From assembly GCA_937860165.1 (NCBI GenBank), contig CALMBE010000348.1, forward strand, positions 1-10,210: a stretch of DNA of 10,210 nt, written 5' to 3'. How positions within the stretch are numbered: the first letter of the stretch is position 1; each line of letters opens with the position of its first letter. Both the position numbers and the translations under genes were made by a program. The notes under the pieces are model-generated. The model was not told where the DNA came from. It did not search any database and saw nothing but the letters and a program-made list of their open reading frames with translations. The stretch comes from an uncultured Planctomycetaceae bacterium (lineage in GTDB: Bacteria; Planctomycetota; Planctomycetia; Pirellulales; Lacipirellulaceae). Positions 7,082 to 10,210 of this stretch are shown one piece after another.

Positions 7082-8407
7082 TCAGTTGGGTTCGGCAGTT
7101 GGGGGCCCGGAGATTGGGGTTTGACCCGAATTGTTCTTTCGGGCAGCAAGTCGCTGCGAAACTCCCGGGATCAGCCGGGCAGCGTTTTCACTATACACGC
7201 TCCGCAACACTTTGTCGGGTAGATTCAGGCCATAGATGTTCCAGAAACCCTGAGGAGGGTATTGATTCTGGGCATAAGGAAAATATTCGTCGCTGGTTTC
7301 TAGGAGTCGCCAGTGGGGGTTTAGGCGGTCGGCGGTCCGAGGGCCATCGGTGCCGAAGAGAATTCGGTCTGAATATTTGAGGAAAAATTTTCGCGCAGCT
7401 CGCGGCTGACGACCAATTTCAGCCAATCGTGCCGAAATGTCGAGATTGAGGTTCGGAAACTGATCGAGCCATTTTCCCAGCTGTTCCAGGTTCTCGGGGT
7501 AATTCGCCATGTGCGCGGCGATGAACGTGGTCCGAGGGTGCCGCTCGACGACGTGCAATAACTGTGTCATGAGCTCTGGGTGCGAAGGAAATTTTTCATC
7601 AAAAAAACTCCACTCAGGGTGGCGCTGCAGTTCCTCCCATCGTTCGTTGAACCGATCGATGGGCTCAAAAAAAGCGACCGGATCCGCGGTATGAATCATC
7701 ACCGGCAGGCCGAGTTCTCCACACGCCCGCCAGATGGGATCCCACCGCGGGTCGTCAACGGTAATTAGTGAACCATCGGCGTTGCGATATTCGAGCCCCA
7801 GTGACTTGAAGACCTTGAGCCCCGAGGCACCCTCCGCTTTGGCTTGAGTCAAGGCAATTGCCATGCGGTGCCCAAAGTCGGGTCGGAGGCAATCCCAGGT
7901 CGCCGGTTCGCCGGTTTTGCCGTCTCCCTGCCAATCGAGGTTCGCAAATATTACGAAGCGATTTTGATAGTTGGTCCACAAGAACTTTTTGTGTTCTTCC
8001 AGCCGTTCGCCCAGCTCACCATCGAGGCTGACGCACACGGCAAGGTGTTGGTGATCCATGAGTCTCACGAATTCGTCGAGAGCGTCGGGCGTTTGTCGCA
8101 GCTTGTGGCGACAATGTACATGCACATCGACGGCAGAAAACTTGGGGTGCTGCGGATGATGCTCGGGAACCACCAATTGCGATCGGGGTTGGAACTGGTC
8201 GAGCGCGAGGGGTCGACCCTGCTGGTCATCGAGTGGTGTTTGTGCCAGGGCGAAGGTGGAATAAATCACCGAGTAGGTGAAGAATATGAGGGGTGCTAGT
8301 TGCGAGTTTCGCAGATTGAAAAAGGCTCTCAACCTGAGTCGTCCGCATGGCTGAGAGCCGATAGCCGATAGCCGAAAGCCAACTCGGATCTTCTTGAGCG
8401 TAATCAT
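7082..8407 (-). CDS. Secreted TIM-barrel amidohydrolase (Amidohydro_2)
   Basis: Metal-dependent hydrolase of the amidohydrolase-2 family, 441 residues. Motifs in order: DVHVHCR with H96 and H98 (first metal-binding pair), GLKVFKSLG (about 196-204), MIHTADP with H239, AAHMAN with H299, and FGTDGP with D354. These are the expected barrel-end metal and acid-base residues, so the enzyme looks intact. A hydrophobic stretch (about 38-54, ending FALAQ) looks like a signal peptide, so it is probably exported. The substrate is unknown. The start ATG lies 3 bases after the ftr stop, indicating translational coupling. The leader before the hydrophobic core is unusually long (about 36 residues) and contains a 7-base tandem repeat, so a later start such as TTG at about residue 27 is possible. 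Confidence 0.82.
   Translation of the reverse strand: MITLKKIRVGFRLSAIGSQPCGRLRLRAFFNLRNSQLAPLIFFTYSVIYSTFALAQTPLDDQQGRPLALDQFQPRSQLVVPEHHPQHPKFSAVDVHVHCRHKLRQTPDALDEFVRLMDHQHLAVCVSLDGELGERLEEHKKFLWTNYQNRFVIFANLDWQGDGKTGEPATWDCLRPDFGHRMAIALTQAKAEGASGLKVFKSLGLEYRNADGSLITVDDPRWDPIWRACGELGLPVMIHTADPVAFFEPIDRFNERWEELQRHPEWSFFDEKFPSHPELMTQLLHVVERHPRTTFIAAHMANYPENLEQLGKWLDQFPNLNLDISARLAEIGRQPRAARKFFLKYSDRILFGTDGPRTADRLNPHWRLLETSDEYFPYAQNQYPPQGFWNIYGLNLPDKVLRSVYSENAARLIPGVSQRLAARKNNSGQTPISGPPTAEPN
8356..8380 (+). repeat. Heptamer tandem repeat in a gene 5' end
   Basis: The unit AGCCGAT occurs at 8356-8362 and 8363-8369, then as AGCCGAA at 8370-8376 and partially (AGCC) at 8377-8380: about 3.6 units. 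It lies inside the first 20 codons of the amidohydrolase and encodes part of its odd leader (FRLSAIGSQ). It could be replication slippage or an interspersed repeat inserted at the gene boundary. Confidence 0.75.
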
Positions 8408-8410
8408 GCT

Positions 8411-9301
8411 TCACTCGCCCAAGAGTTTTCGCAGGTGAAAATGAAACTTTCCGAGTTTGCCGCCGTAGTTGCCGGCGGAAAGTGCCTGCACCCCTTCACC
8501 GGCCGCAGCCCTCAAAGCGGCGGTCATGGCCCCTGCGACGGCGGGTTCGTCGACGCCGTCGATTACAATTTCATAGGCACAGTTTGCCCCTTCGACCAGA
8601 TCGCTGGCAACTCGTCCACGGAGCGTGGGGCAAAAGGCATCGTTGGTCGAAGCCACCATTCCCTGATACTTTGCTCCGACCTTGCTGCCACTGCGTACCA
8701 CTCCCCCGGGAAAGGGTGTGATGACCCCCGGTAAGGGAGCGATGGCGTCGACCGCCCGGCGGGCGCCGGAGAGGGCGATTTCCTCGGTGGTCGCTTGCAG
8801 AATGAGATTCCCGCCGGCGATTCCCTTGGCGACTCCCACGAGGTCTTCGACGACAAATTCGCCATCCATCACTGGGATCCGCCAATAGCGGTGATCCCCC
8901 AGGACTTTGCTCTTTTGATAGCCGTCGCCGAAAAAACGGAGGTGTTTGCCCAGGGGGATTTGCTCCTCAGCGTCAGGCAGGCCGTTGTAAACGGCGGTGG
9001 TAGGACAAGTCATTAGGCACTGCCCCACGCGGTTGGGAATCGCCTTGCCGACCGCTTCGACTGAAAAACCAAAGGCCAAAACCGCCGCACCGGGTCGACC
9101 GTCGGGCGTGTCGGCTGGATTCAGAAAGTTCTCGACAGCGATTTCGGCATCGCAACCGATCACCGAACAGCCGTAGCCGGTTACCGCGCGCAACGCGGCA
9201 TCGAGCCAATACGCGTCGACTGCCGTCACCACCAGCCGCGCGTACCGCATCCGGAACGCCTCGGCAAAGGTATCGACAATAAATGTAGGACCCAAGTGCA
9301 T
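8411..9301 (-). CDS. ftr: Formylmethanofuran:H4MPT formyltransferase
   Basis: Ftr (FhcD in bacteria) moves a formyl group between tetrahydromethanopterin and methanofuran in the cytoplasm. In bacteria this is the last step of H4MPT-linked formaldehyde oxidation, carried out by the formyltransferase/hydrolase complex FhcABCD. Recognition rests on the N-terminal IVDTFAEAF block, TGYGCSVIGCDAEIAVE, TPDGRPG, the KHLRFFGDGYQ-type region, and the C-terminal YGGKLGKFHFHL. Length from ATG 9301 is 296 residues, the usual size for the family. The frame stays open upstream to 9538, but that part overlaps the preceding gene and does not resemble Ftr. No Shine-Dalgarno sequence is seen; a palindrome covers the start codon instead. 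No other fhc gene is in the window. The next gene follows after 3 bases. Confidence 0.93.
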   Translation of the reverse strand: MHLGPTFIVDTFAEAFRMRYARLVVTAVDAYWLDAALRAVTGYGCSVIGCDAEIAVENFLNPADTPDGRPGAAVLAFGFSVEAVGKAIPNRVGQCLMTCPTTAVYNGLPDAEEQIPLGKHLRFFGDGYQKSKVLGDHRYWRIPVMDGEFVVEDLVGVAKGIAGGNLILQATTEEIALSGARRAVDAIAPLPGVITPFPGGVVRSGSKVGAKYQGMVASTNDAFCPTLRGRVASDLVEGANCAYEIVIDGVDEPAVAGAMTAALRAAAGEGVQALSAGNYGGKLGKFHFHLRKLLGE

Positions 9302-9320
9302 GATGCGTGCATCATCGCAC
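9296..9320 (-). promoter_or_regulatory. Palindrome covering the ftr start codon
   Basis: ATGATGC (9300-9306) and GCATCAT (9309-9315) are perfect inverted arms around GT. Outer arms GTGC (9296-9299) and GCAC (9317-9320) extend the pairing with a single bulged base at 9316. The ATG of ftr (9299-9301) lies inside the structure and no ribosome site is visible upstream. It could be an mRNA hairpin controlling initiation or a protein-binding operator; which of these cannot be told from sequence. Confidence 0.5.
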
Positions 9321-9331
9321 GTTTTTGCTAA

Positions 9332-9343
9332 GCCGCAAGCGGC
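9332..9343 (-). repeat. Short GC hairpin between STN gene and ftr
   Basis: GCCGC and GCGGC pair around two bases, six bases after the stop codon of the STN-domain gene. On the minus strand it is followed by TTAGCAAAAAC, with no T run, so it is not a standard terminator. It may instead protect the 3' end of the first message segment or be an interspersed repeat. Confidence 0.4.
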
Positions 9344-9348
9344 ACCCT

Positions 9349-10083
9349 TCACGAGCCCCCGGCGACAGCCGTGGGGAGCTGTTCGATTTTCCGTTTCGTA
9401 GCACGGAGTTTTTCCAGGAGCGCATGAACTTGATCGTGGACCTGCTTGGTTTGCGACACAACCAACATGCCGGGTTGAACCAGGAGAATCGTACCCTCGC
9501 CGCTTTTGTTGTGCATCCAAGAACCGTATTCCACACATTGAACGATTGTCTGGATCAACGAACTGAAGGGATTCTCCTTGGTGCCACCGGGATGCTGTGA
9601 AATTCCGTGGATGAGGTCATCGACTCGATAAACTTGAACGCTCAAGGTTTCATTGGCTTTTTCTTCGGTGGTGATAAGCAGGACTCCGTCGGCGACGGTG
9701 TAGGTCAAATCCTCGAGTCCAGGCTGACGCAAAATGTGATTGAGTGCCGAGCGAAAGGGGATATTGCGCAGGCTGATGGTGACTTCCGTATCGGGACTGA
9801 TGGCCACTTCGTCGAGGGCTGAGTTATCGAACAAAATGGGAATGTCGTACTCCGAGGCGAGCGCTTCGATGATTTCGTTAAGTGGTTGATCTTGATAGAG
9901 CAACGGTGTGAGCAAGGGCTTATCCAGAATGCCCTCAATCCGCTCCTCAGCCGAGACGGACGGACTTGGCTGCGTTTTTTCAGGAGGCTGACCACCTCCA
10001 AATTGGGCTGAAGTGTAATTAGAAAGTGACAGACCCACGATTGCCAACATCACCGAACCTGCCCCCAAGCTGACCCGCGACAT
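9349..10083 (-). CDS. Secreted STN/secretin-N-like domain protein
   Basis: Protein of 244 residues with a signal peptide (about 1-26; hydrophobic VMLAIVGLSL, likely cleavage after TSA). After a proline-rich linker, residues 52-140 read LLTPLLYQDQPLNEIIEAL..., then IPILFD, TEVTISLRNIPFRSALNHIL, and TYTVADGVLLITT. This is the STN (secretin and TonB N-terminal short domain) pattern, a beta-alpha-beta fold found in periplasmic parts of secretins and receptors. The last ~90 residues include LLVQPGMLVVSQTKQVHDQVHALL, like the repeated N-domain edge of pilus secretins. No secretin pore domain follows, so it is a free periplasmic protein of unknown partner. ATG 10083 has a strong ribosome site, AGGAG six bases upstream, and a sigma-70 promoter further up. 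It leads the minus-strand gene series. Confidence 0.8.
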   Translation of the reverse strand: MSRVSLGAGSVMLAIVGLSLSNYTSAQFGGGQPPEKTQPSPSVSAEERIEGILDKPLLTPLLYQDQPLNEIIEALASEYDIPILFDNSALDEVAISPDTEVTISLRNIPFRSALNHILRQPGLEDLTYTVADGVLLITTEEKANETLSVQVYRVDDLIHGISQHPGGTKENPFSSLIQTIVQCVEYGSWMHNKSGEGTILLVQPGMLVVSQTKQVHDQVHALLEKLRATKRKIEQLPTAVAGGS

Positions 10084-10097
10084 GACCGGCTCCTCTC

Positions 10098-10112
10098 TGC
10101 GCGTGAAGCGCA
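10098..10112 (-). promoter_or_regulatory. Small hairpin just upstream of ribosome site
   Basis: In the leader of the STN-protein mRNA, TGCGC and GCGCA pair around TTCAC, ending 3 bases before AGGAG (10090-10094). It is a 5-bp stem and could tune access to the ribosome site; it may also be chance. Confidence 0.3.
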
Positions 10113-10170
10113 ACATACGGGAATAGAATGCGGCAGGGTGGTTCCGGACACGCTGCCAGTAGCGCCGGTG

Positions 10171-10200
10171 AGTATACACCAAGGAGAATGAGCGTGTCAA
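10171..10200 (-). promoter_or_regulatory. Sigma-70 promoter of the minus-strand series
   Basis: On the minus strand the -35 box is TTGACA (10195-10200, perfect consensus). The -10 box is TATACT (10171-10176, five of six), and the spacer is 18 bases. Transcription would begin near 10164, giving a leader of about 80 bases before ATG 10083. This is the best promoter match in the window and probably drives the STN gene, ftr and the amidohydrolase. Confidence 0.75.
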
Positions 10201-10210
10201 ATTTTTCTTG

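Noticed and set aside
9302..9538. Upstream extension of ftr by 79 codons
   Set aside because: It overlaps the STN-protein gene in another frame, is unlike Ftr, and would make the protein far longer than the family norm.
1..10210. CRISPR array, rRNA, or toxin-antitoxin pair
   Set aside because: No spaced short repeats, no rRNA-like stretches and no small paired genes were seen.

Overview
The window looks like a chromosome segment of a Planctomycetes bacterium, probably of the Pirellula/Rhodopirellula type. The basis is protein family content: a DUF1570-type secreted metallopeptidase, a bacterial formylmethanofuran:H4MPT formyltransferase (Ftr/FhcD), a DUF4405-like membrane protein, a multi-S1-domain protein, and REP-like hairpins. 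Assignment is by recognition only; no search was run.

Region 1 (1-2843) is a one-gene genomic islet in a serine tRNA gene. The 3' end of a tRNA-Ser (discriminator G73, class II variable arm) is at 1-33. The same 36 bases recur exactly at 2808-2843, where the 3' half of a tRNA-Ser(CGA) is visible back to its anticodon loop but the 5' anticodon stem strand is replaced by unrelated DNA. Between the copies lies one large AT-richer gene (189-2783). It encodes an 864-residue dynamin-like large GTPase with a well-formed HNH nuclease domain at its C-terminus. No integrase lies between the repeats. The architecture (membrane-remodelling or sensor GTPase plus DNA-cutting effector, on a tRNA-borne islet) suggests a single-protein anti-phage or anti-plasmid defence system. 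It is the most exciting item in the window.

Region 2 (2863-3865) is resident chromosome beyond the islet: a small DUF4405-like membrane protein on + and a decayed IS66 transposase on -. The IS66 relic has lost its 5' part and, through an in-frame internal deletion, the segment holding the catalytic glutamate.

Region 3 (3866-10210) is a minus-strand gene series. In transcription order it holds a near-consensus sigma-70 promoter (10171-10200), a secreted secretin/STN-like protein, ftr, a secreted TIM-barrel amidohydrolase, a four-S1-domain protein, and a DUF1570 metallopeptidase. The first three are close enough to be one operon (47-base and 3-base gaps). The last two are separated by 172 and 356 bases. 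The 356-base gap holds an inverted pair of REP hairpins, each headed by GTAG, with a compensatory base-pair change between them. Ftr belongs to tetrahydromethanopterin C1 metabolism. The other genes do not obviously share that pathway, so the neighbourhood is mixed housekeeping.
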